Part shown: positions 25,683-34,901 of the stretch, one piece after another
How the letters are laid out: each line of letters opens with the position of its first letter
Position numbering within the stretch: the first letter of the stretch is position 1
Assembly: GCA_018713005.1 (NCBI GenBank)
Contig: DVFX01000028.1
Span: forward strand, 1 to 64,000
Direction: 5' to 3'
Length of the DNA stretch: 64,000 bases
Source: Scatomorpha gallistercoris
Lineage (GTDB): Bacteria; Bacillota; Clostridia; Oscillospirales; Oscillospiraceae
The notes under the pieces: generated by a model
What the model was told of the DNA's origin: nothing
The model's input: only the letters and a program-made list of their open reading frames with translations
Database searches by the model: none
Made by a program: the position numbers and the translations under genes

Positions 25683-26885
25683 TCAGGCCATTAAGAAAAT
25701 GACAACGGGGCCAAGTATAGTGAGCAGTATGTTGCCCATCGCATAGGCGGGTGCATAGGATATGGCAAAGATGCTGCTGCCTGTGCGGTCGATAAGCGCG
25801 TTGAGTGCGGCGACAATAGTGCCCGTGCCGGCCTGGGTGCCGAGTACGTCCGGAACGTCAAGCTTGAGCACAAAGCGTCCGAAACACATAGTCAGGAGAT
25901 GAGTGCCGAGCGCGACGCCTATGCCTACGAGGAAAATGCGCAAACCCATGGTTTGAAGTGCAGTAACGAAGTTTTTGCCGGCACCAAGGCCGGTACAGGC
26001 TATGAATACGTTCAGGCCGACTATTATCATGAACCAGCGTGTGCTGGCGGGTATGTATCCGATTTTAGGATGCTTCTCGTGGATACAGCCCATTATCATA
26101 CCCAGTACAAGACCGCCGCAGCCGCTTCCGAGCGTAATTGGGATGTAGCCAAGCTTGATGCTGAACGAGCCTATTATCAGGCCGATGATTATACCGAAGG
26201 TGACAAAACTCACATCGGTTTCTTTCTGCTTTTCAACAATGCTGCCGTCGCTCTTCGTTTCTTCCTGATAGCCCATGGCTTCCGCCTTCTCAAGCGCTGC
26301 CTTCTTCAGGTCAACTCGGAGGATCGCTGGCTCTACGCGCTGTATCAGCACGATGACGCCTGCCATCCCGAAGAAGTAGGTCAGCGCATAAGAAATGGAG
26401 ACGTTGCTCTGCAGCGCCGCAGTTGTCGCCTCATCAAGACCCAGGGATGCAATAGCGTCGCCCGCCGTACCTATGACAGCGGTTTGCGTGAGCGAGCCTG
26501 CAAATATTCCTGCGGAGGTGCCGGCGTCCAGGCTGAAGGCCTTGCACAGCCCGACAGTCAGCCCCGTACCCACAATCACAAAGAAAAGGCTGAGCCCGAT
26601 AACGCGCATACCGGCGTTCTTGAACCCCTTGACAAAGGCGGGGCCAGACTCGTAGCCTATTGCGAATACGCAGAGCATAAAGAACAGCATCTGTGCCGTA
26701 TTGCTGATTGAAAAGGTACCGGATTGCCCGATAATCATCGCAACAAGCAGCGTACCTACGGTAGAACCTAGTGTGAAGCGTCCGAAATTGATTTTTCCTA
26801 TTAAGTGTCCAATGCAGAGCGAAAGAAGTATTGCCACCATTTCGTTCTCTAGGAACCAGTTACCTACACTTTCTAGAAAGCCCAT
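25683..26885 (-). CDS. Putative antiporter of the AspT/YidE family
   Basis: A 400-residue membrane protein with about ten transmembrane segments in two similar halves. Family-type glycine motifs are GIFAGSLTQTAVIG in the first half and DVLGTQAGTGTIVAAL in the second. The central cytoplasmic loop (about residues 200-225) is short and charged and lacks the two TrkA-C domains of typical AspT/YidE proteins, so this is a compact member. The start follows AAGGAG; a frame 10 codons longer is rejected. First gene of the operon opposite lysR. Substrate unknown, probably an organic anion. Confidence 0.78.
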   Translation of the reverse strand: MGFLESVGNWFLENEMVAILLSLCIGHLIGKINFGRFTLGSTVGTLLVAMIIGQSGTFSISNTAQMLFFMLCVFAIGYESGPAFVKGFKNAGMRVIGLSLFFVIVGTGLTVGLCKAFSLDAGTSAGIFAGSLTQTAVIGTAGDAIASLGLDEATTAALQSNVSISYALTYFFGMAGVIVLIQRVEPAILRVDLKKAALEKAEAMGYQEETKSDGSIVEKQKETDVSFVTFGIIIGLIIGSFSIKLGYIPITLGSGCGGLVLGMIMGCIHEKHPKIGYIPASTRWFMIIVGLNVFIACTGLGAGKNFVTALQTMGLRIFLVGIGVALGTHLLTMCFGRFVLKLDVPDVLGTQAGTGTIVAALNALIDRTGSSIFAISYAPAYAMGNILLTILGPVVIFLMA

Positions 26886-27144
26886 AGATTCCTCTCCTTT
26901 TGTCTTAATTTCCAAAACCTATACCCGTACCCGATGATTTTAAATTTATAATAGATAATTAAATATCAATTTATAAATCTAAATCATGTTCAGATTATAC
27001 TTAATGAATCAACTCGTGTCAACAGCAATATTACTATTTGGACAGAGCGCTATTAAATAATATAATGGCATTGTGCAAAATGATTAATATTATTGACTGA
27101 TGGTGTGTGATGCTGTAGAATTAGCTCATAGGCGGAGGTGCTGA
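26886..27144. promoter_or_regulatory. Divergent control region between transporter and lysR
   Basis: The lysR side has TTGACT (27093-27098), 17 bp, TAGAAT (27116-27121), with a ribosome site GGCGGAGG before the ATG. The middle (26940-26990) is AT-rich and contains the repeated motif ATTTATAA, a plausible LysR binding area. This arrangement fits autoregulation and control of the transporter operon. Confidence 0.6.
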
Positions 27145-28032
27145 ATGAAGTTCAAAAATATAGAGGCGTTTTTGGCCGTAGCGGAGAACTTGAGCTTTTC
27201 AAAGGCGGCTGCGCAGCTTGGCTGTTCACAGGCGACGGTAACTGTGCAGATAAAGGAGCTGGAAAACGAGCTGGGGGCGATTTTGTTTGACCGCATGAAC
27301 AAAAGCGTTAAGCTGACCTCAGCGGGTAATGTCTTTTTGCCATACGCGCAGAAGATTATTTTCGATACCAATTCGATGCTCAGCCAGTTTGGGGCGAAAG
27401 ACACTGTGGAGGGAAGTGTGCGCATTGCGGTTTGGCAGACGTTGAATCTGCTTGTTCTGCCAGATATACTCGACCGATTCTGCCGCAGATACCCTAACGT
27501 AAATATTACTCTGATGGAGCCCGAGCCCGGAGAGCTGTACGAGCTGCTTACCAAAAATGAGGCGGATTTCGCATATCTGGTAGATGACCCGGTTGTGCGT
27601 GAACAGTTTGTGCAGTTCGGCTCAAGACAGGAAGAACTCTGTTTTGTGGTCAGCCCGGATTACCCATTGGCGGGACAGTCGGAGCTCACACTCGCACAGC
27701 TGCAAGCCGAACCGTTTTTGCTAACCAAAAGAGGACACTGCTATCACGCTCATCTGCTTAAGGAGCTGATGCGGAGGGGTATGAGCATAAATATCAGACT
27801 GGAGAGCGGAAACACAGAACCAATCAAGCTGCTGGTGGAGCGTGGTTTGGGAGTAGCTTATCTGCCGCGTTTCGCCGTCCAGGAGAGCATAGAAAACGGC
27901 AGCTTGGTGGCGCTGAATGTAACTGACTGCCGTCACTATGTGTACAGGCAGCTAATCTATCACAGAAACAAATGGCTTACACCGGCCATGCGAGCGATGC
28001 TGGATATGATAATGGAGACAGAGAGGAGCTAA
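27145..28032 (+). CDS. LysR family transcriptional regulator
   Basis: A 295-residue LysR protein. The N-terminal winged helix reads MKFKNIEAFLAVAENLSFSK then CSQATVTVQIKELENELG. The effector domain starts after residue 90 (SVRIAVWQTLNLLVLPDILD). It is divergent from the AspT-like transporter operon and is expected to regulate it in response to the substrate. The gene and its operon look lower in GC than the flanking aco and lar regions. Confidence 0.92.
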   Translation: MKFKNIEAFLAVAENLSFSKAAAQLGCSQATVTVQIKELENELGAILFDRMNKSVKLTSAGNVFLPYAQKIIFDTNSMLSQFGAKDTVEGSVRIAVWQTLNLLVLPDILDRFCRRYPNVNITLMEPEPGELYELLTKNEADFAYLVDDPVVREQFVQFGSRQEELCFVVSPDYPLAGQSELTLAQLQAEPFLLTKRGHCYHAHLLKELMRRGMSINIRLESGNTEPIKLLVERGLGVAYLPRFAVQESIENGSLVALNVTDCRHYVYRQLIYHRNKWLTPAMRAMLDMIMETERS

Positions 28033-28033
28033 G

Positions 28034-28198
28034 CAAAAGCGATTAATACGCCTGCTGGATACGCCGCTGTACGTTTTCGGCCGCAGCGGCCAGGAACTCG
28101 GCAGTGACATCCTGCTGACCCTGGCCCTGATAGTGCTATCCATCTCGCTGTGCGCCGCCGCCCTGCACAGGCAGAAGCGCCGCGAGCTTACGGAATAG
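28034..28198 (+). pseudogene. C-terminal tail of a membrane protein without its gene
   Basis: Directly after the lysR stop, an open frame without start codon encodes LLDTPLYVFGRSGQELGSDI, then a transmembrane-like stretch LLTLALIVLSISLCAAAL and the basic end HRQKRRELTE before TAG. It is followed at once by a strong terminator. This looks like the last 50 or so codons of a transporter whose 5' part was lost at a deletion or insertion boundary near 28033. Confidence 0.6.
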
Positions 28199-28220
28199 CG
28201 GCATGCGCTGCAAAAAGCGC

Positions 28221-28256
28221 CGCCCCGTCTCGCATAGCGTGAGACGGGGCGTTTTT
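28221..28256 (+). terminator. Strong intrinsic terminator
   Basis: CGCCCCGTCTC (28221-28231) pairs with GAGACGGGGCG (28241-28251), followed by TTTTT. It ends the remnant frame on the plus strand. AAAA on the other side lets it also serve the convergent minus-strand gene. Confidence 0.9.
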
Positions 28257-28277
28257 ATGCGCGTGCTGTGCGCAGGT

Positions 28278-30165
28278 TTACGCTGCGTGGTGCAGGACGG
28301 TATCGCTGAGGCTGACAATGCCCTCGTCGAGCATCCAGTCTATCTCGTCGGCGATGCTCTCGGCCATGGGGCGCGGGCTATAGCCCAGCTCGCGCATGGC
28401 CTTGCCGGAGTCGAACTCGTTGTTGCGTACGAGGTTGTACACGGCAAAGCTGGTCATGCGCTGCGGCTTGTGAGTGACTTTTTCCACCAGGTCGAAGGCG
28501 CGGCCCATGAGCTTGCCCAGCCCGGCGGGCAAGATGGTCTTTATCGTAGGCAGTCCCGTGCGCTTGGAGAGAATGTCGAACACCTCTTTCATGCCTATCA
28601 TGTCTCCGCCGAGGATGTAGCTCTCTCCGGTGCGGGCTATCTTGCAGGCCCGGATTATGGTGTCTGCCATGTCGCGGTTGTCGGCGCAGTTGAAGGTACC
28701 CTCGACGCCTGCGGGCATCTTGCCCTCGGTGTACTCGCGGATGACGCCTGCCACATTGCCGAAGGTGTAGTCGCCAGGACCGGAAATGCCGGAGGGCATT
28801 ATGAGGAAGGCGTCCAGCTCGTAGTCGCGCACGGCGTCGAGCACGAGCTGGCTGGCGGCGGCCTTTGTCTGGTCGTACAGGCCTGTCACGGCTTCCGGGT
28901 CGTAGCTTTCCACCTCGCGGATGGCCACGCCCATTGGCTGCTCGGGGATGGCGCCCGTAGAGCCGATGAAGGCCAGGCGCGCGTTGTGGGCGAGGCAGAG
29001 ATCTATGATGTTCTGCGTGCCGTTTACGTTAACGTCCCATATCCTGTCCGCAACTAGGGTGCTGACGCTGACCATAGCGGCGCAGTGGATGACGTAGAGT
29101 TTGGTTCCGCGCTGCACATCCTTGAACAGCGGCTCGAGCGTGTTTACATCCGTGACGTCGCCTTCAAACACCTCGGCCCCAGTGGGCAGATGCTTCGCGG
29201 CCTCCTCGCGGGGCAGCACGAGGGCGCGGACGCGCCTGCCATCACGCACAAGCTGCCTGACAATGGCGCCGCCCATGCGTTCGGCGGCCTTCGCGGCGAT
29301 GGCGAGGCCGAGGCCGCTGCCCTGATTGGGATTCTGCCGGGCCGGGTCGCTGCGGTAAAAGACGTCGAACAGCTTGTCCAACGCCTCATCGGGTACGCCC
29401 GGGCCGTCGTCGTCCACGCAGAGCAGCAGGCGGCCGTCCATTATCCCGCCGGATATCGTCGCCCTGCCCACGGGCTTGGATCTGTACTTGGCACTGTTGT
29501 CCAGCAAGTTCATTAGTATGCTCCTGAGGCATATCGGGTCGGCGTCGAGCTGCGCCTCGGGCAGGGGGCCAAGGCATATTTCAAGTCCGCGCCGCCTGTA
29601 GTCGCCGGCGGAGGCGGCGACGAAGTCCCCAATTTCCCGCGCGGCGTTGAGGCGCTCCGGGCTGTACGGATGCTCGCCCATGTCGAGCTTTGAGAACATG
29701 AACAGCTTGCCGAGCATGCTGTCCATTTCGCCGACCTTGGCGTTGACGGTGCGCAGATAGCGCCCGCGCTTCTCGGGCGTGTCGGCCACGCCGTCGAGCA
29801 GCCCCTCGACGTAGGCCCGTATGGAGGTCAGAGGCGAACGTATGTCGTGCGAAATACCGGCCATGAGCTCCTTGCGGCTCTCCTCTTCGCGGCGGGAGCG
29901 CTCCACTCCGGCCTTCAGCCGGGACGCCATGTCGTTGAAGTCCTCGCAGACGGGCTTGAACTCGTCGCCGTTCAAATACTCGATGTGGAAGTCGAGGTTG
30001 CCGTCGCGTATTTGGCGTACACCCTCCGAGAGAGTCAGCAGAGGTTCCGAGATGTGCCGAAAGACGAATCGGGTGAGGAAGCGATTCGTGAGCAGCACGG
30101 AGAGCAGGGCAACCGCCACGACAAGCACCGCGAACACGAACGCAGCGTCCGGATTGTTCCGGACG
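28278..30165 (-). pseudogene. Chimera: histidine kinase core fused to an epimerase lacking its N-terminus
   Basis: From about 30165 the frame encodes transmembrane segment 2 of a sensor kinase, a HAMP region, HisKA with GISHDIRSPLTS, and HATPase motifs LMNLLDNSAKY, VDDDGPGVPDE and GSGLGLAIAAKAAERMGG. Near 29270, at the sequence GGAI, the frame passes without a break into an NAD-dependent epimerase from its second helix on (VRQLVRDGRRVRAL, then DVTDVNTLEPLF, VNVNGTQNIIDLCL, YDQTKAAASQLVLD). The epimerase lacks its first strand and glycine-rich NAD loop; the kinase lacks its last 20-30 residues. Both halves are likely non-functional. A deletion or an assembly join is more probable than a natural fusion. 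Confidence 0.75.
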
Positions 30166-30604
30166 CTGCGTCGACTACCGGGTTATAGATTTTGACGGCG
30201 CCTCCTGAGAGCAGCTCGCCGTAGAGCTCGGTCTCTCCGTCGGACACGGTGCCCGACCCGCCCAGGGCGGCAAGCGCCACGTCCAGCTCGGAGGTGCCGA
30301 TCTCGGAACCGAAGCGCGCTGCCTCCACGCCGCCGCGCTCGATGATGACGAGCACCCCGCCGTTTTCACTTTCGCTCTCCAGCTGCCCAGCGCTGCCGCC
30401 GGTGGCGAGATAATCCGCAGCCATACCGACGATGTCCGAGCGTAGCTCGCCCAGCTCGTGCTCGCTGGCCAAATCGTGTTCGCCGCCCGGCGAGGCCGCG
30501 GTCAGCACCGCAAGGACTCCGGCCGCAAGCGCCAGCACAGATATGACGGCCGGTATCACGAGCATGAGGATGTTGGAGATATAGAGGCGTTTTCTTATCG
30601 TCAC
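30166..30604 (-). pseudogene. N-terminal sensor part of the histidine kinase, frameshifted
   Basis: Starting from GTG 30604, overlapping the ATPase stop, the frame encodes transmembrane segment 1 (ISNILMLVIPAVISVLALAA) and an extracytoplasmic sensor ending VKIYNPVVDAASG. The continuation in frame is out of register with transmembrane segment 2, which lies in another frame. The shift lies at a perfect 13-bp inverted repeat, 30140-30152 with 30159-30171. One missing base would restore the kinase. No response-regulator gene lies nearby. Confidence 0.75.
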
Positions 30605-32952
30605 AGTTTGCCTGCCTTCCTTAAATTTGCATCGCCATTGCAGATGTGCGAGTCAAAGCGCTTTATAAGCGCCGCCGCGCCGCGCTCTATGAGGAAGCTC
30701 ACCAGGGCCAGACTTATAAGCAGCGGCAAATTGGCCGTCTCCAAAGGCTCGACGTGCAGCAGCGAGTGGAAAAGCAGCACCGCCGCATAAAAGCCCAGCG
30801 TCATCGTTGTGCAGAGGAAAGCGCGCAGCCTGCTCATAGGCCAGCTCGCCTTGAACACCGCCATAATCCCCACCGTACCGACGAGCAGGTAAAATACTGT
30901 TGAACTTTGCTCTTCACCGAGCGGCACGGCGAGCAGGATTAGGAAGCACGCCAGTATGGCGACGGCGTTCGGCGCGGCCCGGTGCAGGACGGTGGGCAGG
31001 AAGCGCCCGTTTATCTTCCGGCCGTCCGGCTCGAAGGACATGAAGAAGGCCGGATAGCCCTCAATCACGAGGTCTATAAGCGTGGCCTGAATGGGTATGA
31101 GCGGGAAGGGGATGTTCAGCAGCAGGCAGACGACGCTCAAGAGCACCGAATAGACGGTCTTGACGAAGAATACGCCGGCTACCCGAGTTATGGTGTTGAC
31201 CACGCGCCTGCCCTGGGCCAGCACGTCCGGCAGGGCGGAGAAGCCGGAATCCAGGAGCACGACCTGTGCTATCTGTTTCGCGGCGTCGCTGCCCTCGGCC
31301 ACGGCAATGCTGCAATCTGCTTCGCACAGGGCGAGAAGGTCGTTGACGCCGTCGCCGGTCATGGCCACCGTGCGGCCCTTCTTTTGCAGCGCCTGTATCA
31401 GTTTTTGCTTCTGCTGAGGCGTTGCACGGCCGAATATGGAGCAGTTCGCGGCCGCGAGCTCTATGTCCGCGTCGTCCGTCACGCCGCTCATGTCGATGTA
31501 CCTGCCGCAATCCGGGAACCCGGCCTGCGCCGCCAGCGCGGAGACGGCTTCCGGATTGTCGCCGGAGATTAGCTTCAGGTCCACGCCCTCGCGCTTGAAA
31601 TACTCCAGCGTTGTTACGGCATCCGGCCTGAGCTTGTCGGCAATCACTATGGTGCCCAACCATTCCATGAGCGGCAGAGGCTCTTCGGGCTGCACTGCTT
31701 CACGCGTTATCCCCACGAGCAGCACGCGCTTGCCGTCCTTGAGAAGGTCCCGCACAAGTCCGGCGGCGGCCCTGCCCGCCAGCTTTTCAGGCGCCCCTAC
31801 TACAAGCGTGAAGCCGTCAAAGGCGACGGCGCTCCATTTGCGCTCCGAGGAGAAGGACACGGCGGAGCGGGCCGTGAGGCTGCTCCGGCGGGTGAAGCGT
31901 TCCTTTAGGGCAAGGTAAGTAGCGTTGTTGTCCTGCGCCCCTGAGACGAAGCCGGCCATGAGCTCTTCAAGGTCCAGCTTTTCGCCCAAATCCGTAGGCA
32001 GTACGTCCTCAACTTCCATCTGCCCGGTCGTGAGGGTGCCGGTTTTATCCAGACAGAGCGTGTCGACGTGGGCGAGAGTCTCGAGCGCAAAGAGCTCCTG
32101 CACCAGCACGCGCTTTTTTGCCAGCGCGGCAATGCCCACCGCGAGGCTTATACTGATGAGCAGCACTAGCCCCTTGGGCAGCATGCCCAGCAGCGCCGCG
32201 GCGGTCGTGACGACGGCCTGGTTCACAGCCTCGGCGCGCAGGAAATACGCTTCGAGGAAGAGAAGTACGCCCAGAGGCGGAATCAAATACGCGGTGAAGC
32301 ACGTCACCCGGCGCATGGAGTGAAGCAATTCCGAGTTCACGCGCCGCAGCCTCTTCGCCTCGCTTGCGAGCTTCGCGGCGTAATTCTCCGCGCCGACGTG
32401 CTCAACCTCGGCGCGGCATCGTCCGCTGACGATGAAGCTGCCGGACAGCAGGCGCTCTCCCGGCCTGCGAGGGACCGGCTCTGCTTCGCCGGTAAGCAGG
32501 GATTCGTTTACTTCAACTTTGCCTGAGAGTATTACGCAGTCCGCGCTGACCTGCGAGCCCGAAGCGAGCTCGACGACGTCGTCCTCGACAAGCTCCTGCA
32601 CCGGTACGGTCTGCACCTCGCCGCCGCGTATCACTTCCGCCGTAGGGGAGTTTAGCAGCGACAGCTTGTCCACCAGACGCTTGGCGTGTATTTCCTGCGC
32701 TATGCCAATCAGCGTGTTGAGCACAATGATGGCCATAAACAGCATGTTCGACCATGCGCCGACCAGCGCGAGCGCTATGGCAATCAGCAGGTTGAACAGG
32801 TTGAAGAGCGTGCAGACGTTGTCTTTTAGTATCCGCCCGGTGCTCTTGGTGACGGGTTCCGGAGCGGCGTTTTGGCGGCCGCTTTCACGGCGCTGCCGCA
32901 CCTCTTCAGCGCTCAGCCCCGTATATGCTTTTTCATCATAGCTCAATGACAT
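30601..32952 (-). CDS. HAD-type cation-transporting P-type ATPase
   Basis: A 783-residue P-type ATPase. The phosphorylation site is CLDKTGTLT; other motifs are LTGEAEPVPRR in the actuator domain, KWSAVAF in the nucleotide domain, and TGDGVNDLLALCEAD in the hinge. The membrane motif is GMLPKGLVLL, in place of the PEGL of calcium and magnesium pumps, resembling the CtpE-like group. There are about ten membrane segments and no heavy-metal-binding domain, so a heavy-metal role is unlikely. The ion is not certain. ATG 32952 follows AGGAGG by 9 bases; a GTG two codons upstream is less likely. Confidence 0.88.
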   Translation of the reverse strand: MSLSYDEKAYTGLSAEEVRQRRESGRQNAAPEPVTKSTGRILKDNVCTLFNLFNLLIAIALALVGAWSNMLFMAIIVLNTLIGIAQEIHAKRLVDKLSLLNSPTAEVIRGGEVQTVPVQELVEDDVVELASGSQVSADCVILSGKVEVNESLLTGEAEPVPRRPGERLLSGSFIVSGRCRAEVEHVGAENYAAKLASEAKRLRRVNSELLHSMRRVTCFTAYLIPPLGVLLFLEAYFLRAEAVNQAVVTTAAALLGMLPKGLVLLISISLAVGIAALAKKRVLVQELFALETLAHVDTLCLDKTGTLTTGQMEVEDVLPTDLGEKLDLEELMAGFVSGAQDNNATYLALKERFTRRSSLTARSAVSFSSERKWSAVAFDGFTLVVGAPEKLAGRAAAGLVRDLLKDGKRVLLVGITREAVQPEEPLPLMEWLGTIVIADKLRPDAVTTLEYFKREGVDLKLISGDNPEAVSALAAQAGFPDCGRYIDMSGVTDDADIELAAANCSIFGRATPQQKQKLIQALQKKGRTVAMTGDGVNDLLALCEADCSIAVAEGSDAAKQIAQVVLLDSGFSALPDVLAQGRRVVNTITRVAGVFFVKTVYSVLLSVVCLLLNIPFPLIPIQATLIDLVIEGYPAFFMSFEPDGRKINGRFLPTVLHRAAPNAVAILACFLILLAVPLGEEQSSTVFYLLVGTVGIMAVFKASWPMSRLRAFLCTTMTLGFYAAVLLFHSLLHVEPLETANLPLLISLALVSFLIERGAAALIKRFDSHICNGDANLRKAGKL

Positions 32953-32985
32953 GTTCACAGCCCTCCTGTGCGGGCTGTGAACATG
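32950..32985 (-). promoter_or_regulatory. Hairpin enclosing the start codon and ribosome site of the ATPase
   Basis: A perfect 14-bp inverted repeat (32950-32963 and 32972-32985, 8-nt loop) contains the ATG at one foot and the AGGAGG at and beside the loop. In mRNA it would mask the start. As DNA it is also a good dyad operator. The 85-bp gap to merR also has the palindrome CAGTTTATAAACTG at 33026-33039. Confidence 0.65.
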
Positions 32986-33039
32986 CTATGCCCGTCGACT
33001 AAAGGGAAAATAAATAGGAGTTAAACAGTTTATAAACTG

Positions 33040-33408
33040 CTAGTCCTCCACGGGTATCAGATTGCTGACGTATTTGCGCTTGCCCGAGAGTACGTCGTCG
33101 TAGAACTGCTGCTTGAAGTCGATGTAGTCTATGCTGTCCTGCAGCTCCTTTATCTGCTCGCGCAGCGCGGTCTGCTTTTTCTCGAGTACCCGTTTGCGCT
33201 CGGGTATGGTGCTCTCGCCCTGGAGACAGAGTGCTAGGTACTCGCGCATCTCCTGTATGCTCATGCCGCAGCGCTTTAGGCAGGTGAGGTCCTTTATCCA
33301 CTTCAGGTCCTTCTCATCGAACACGCGGCGGTTGTTCATAAGCCTGAAGTCGGAGGGAATATCAAACCTGGCGGCGGCCCATATACCGGCCGTGATAGTG
33401 AACGTCAT
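33040..33408 (-). pseudogene. MerR family regulator with lost N-terminal DNA-binding part
   Basis: From about residue 14 the frame is a MerR-type regulator: RRVFDEKDLKWIKDLTCLKR, GMSIQEMREYLALC, then a coiled coil ending in QQFYDDVLSGKR. The first residues (MTFTITAGIWAAAR) are only the antisense of korA and do not form the MerR helix-turn-helix. The join lies near 33365-33375, where the truncated korA begins on the other strand. The real gene has lost roughly its first 30 residues and cannot bind DNA normally. Confidence 0.7.
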
Positions 33409-34150
33409 GCGCTCCGGGCCGGGAATGGGAACTATACAGCCCGCCCAGACGGACTACTTCCAGGCGTCCAAGGCCTCTGGCCACGGCGGATTCAGGACAA
33501 TCACCCTCGTGCCGTATACGCTTCAGGAAGCGGTGGACCTGATGACCCTGGCTTTCGAGCTGGCGCAGCGGGACAGGAACCCCGTCATAGTGGCGCCGGA
33601 CGGATACATAGCCGCAATAATGGAGCCGGTCGACCTGCCTGACCCGAAAGAGCCTCCCGCCACCCCGGACTGGGCCACGGTGGGATGCGCGGGCCGTGAG
33701 CGCAACCTCCTGCTCAACGGCGGGCTGAACGAGGAGCACCAGCTGGCTCAGAACCGCCTCGCGGAGCAGATGTACAAGCGCTGGGAGAGCGAGGATGTCA
33801 TGGTTGAGGAGTACCTCCTTGACGATGCGGAATACGTCATTGCCGCCACCGGAACCTCCGCCCGCATCTGCAAGAGCGCCATAAATGAGCTGAGGGAAGA
33901 GGGGTACAAGGTTGGAATGATACGTCCGATAACTATCAGCCCCTTCCCGTACGCCTCGTTTGAAAAACTGAGCGACAACGTAAAATGCGTAATAGACGTT
34001 GAGATGTCTGTGCCCGCACAGATGGTGCTTGACGTCAGGGTCGGCGTTAAGGGGCGCTTCCCAATTGAAGAGATCACGACTGCAGGCGGTATTATCCTGA
34101 AGGGCAGCAATGTCAAGGCGAGGATACGCGAGCTTGCTGAAAGGAACTGA
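33371..34150 (+). pseudogene. korA: 2-oxoacid:ferredoxin oxidoreductase alpha subunit, 5' truncated
   Basis: The frame encodes the C-terminal two thirds of a KorA/VorB-type alpha subunit: IPAVIVNVMRSGPGMGTIQ, QTDYFQASKASGHGGFRT, YTLQEAVDLMTLAFELA, and the C-terminal domain with VGMIRPITISPFPY. About 100 N-terminal residues, the promoter and the usual ferredoxin gene are missing. The 5' end abuts the broken merR. The first in-frame ATG is 33407. korB follows 2 bp after the stop, so the rest of the operon is intact. Confidence 0.8.
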
Positions 34151-34152
34151 AG

Positions 34153-34887
34153 ATGGAGAAAGTATATAAGAAGCCGGAGAGCCTGGCGGATACCCCATTT
34201 GGATATTGCCCTGGATGCATGCATTCAACCATAAGCAAGCTCATCGCGCAGGTGATAGACGAGATGGGCCTGCGGGAGAAAGCCGTATGCGTGCTGCCTG
34301 TAGGCTGCGGCACGCTTGGATGCCACACCTGGAACCTCGACATGGTCTGCTCGGCGCACGGACGCGCCCCGGCAGTTGCCACGGGCGTGAAGAGATGCAA
34401 GCCGGACAGCTTCGTGTTCACTTATCAGGGAGACGGAGACCTGGCCTCTATCGGCCTGTCTGAGATAATGTGTGCGGCAAACAGGGGCGAGAATTTCAGC
34501 ACAATATTCGTAAACAACAGCATATACGGCATGACCGGCGGCCAGATGGCGCCCACTACCCTCGTGGGTATGAAGGCGACCACATGCCCCAACGGCCGCA
34601 ACCCTCAGACGGAGGGCTACCCGATGCACATGGCCGAAATGATAGCGCAGCTCAAGCGCCCCGTGTTCTCGGGACGGTTCGCGGTGGACACGCCGGCGAA
34701 CATCCTCAAGACAAAGAAGGCCATACAGAAGGCATTCCAGAACCAGCTGGACGGAAAGGGCTTCTCCATGGTCGAGGTGCTTTCAAACTGCCCGACCAAC
34801 TGGGGCCTTGCGCCGCTGAAAACGCTTGACTTCATCCACGAGCAGACGATGGGAGAATTCCCTCTGGGCGTATTCAAGGATATTTGA
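34153..34887 (+). CDS. korB: 2-oxoacid:ferredoxin oxidoreductase beta subunit
   Basis: The thiamine-diphosphate-binding subunit (244 residues). It has the cysteine pair FGYCPGCMHS near residue 20, the motif TYQGDGDLASIG for ThDP and Mg, FVNNSIYGMTGGQMAPTT, and VEVLSNCPTNWG. It converts a 2-oxoacid plus CoA to acyl-CoA, CO2 and reduced ferredoxin. The substrate (2-oxoglutarate or branched-chain) cannot be read from sequence alone. Confidence 0.92.
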   Translation: MEKVYKKPESLADTPFGYCPGCMHSTISKLIAQVIDEMGLREKAVCVLPVGCGTLGCHTWNLDMVCSAHGRAPAVATGVKRCKPDSFVFTYQGDGDLASIGLSEIMCAANRGENFSTIFVNNSIYGMTGGQMAPTTLVGMKATTCPNGRNPQTEGYPMHMAEMIAQLKRPVFSGRFAVDTPANILKTKKAIQKAFQNQLDGKGFSMVEVLSNCPTNWGLAPLKTLDFIHEQTMGEFPLGVFKDI

Positions 34888-34901
34888 GGGGAGGAAAAGC
34901 T

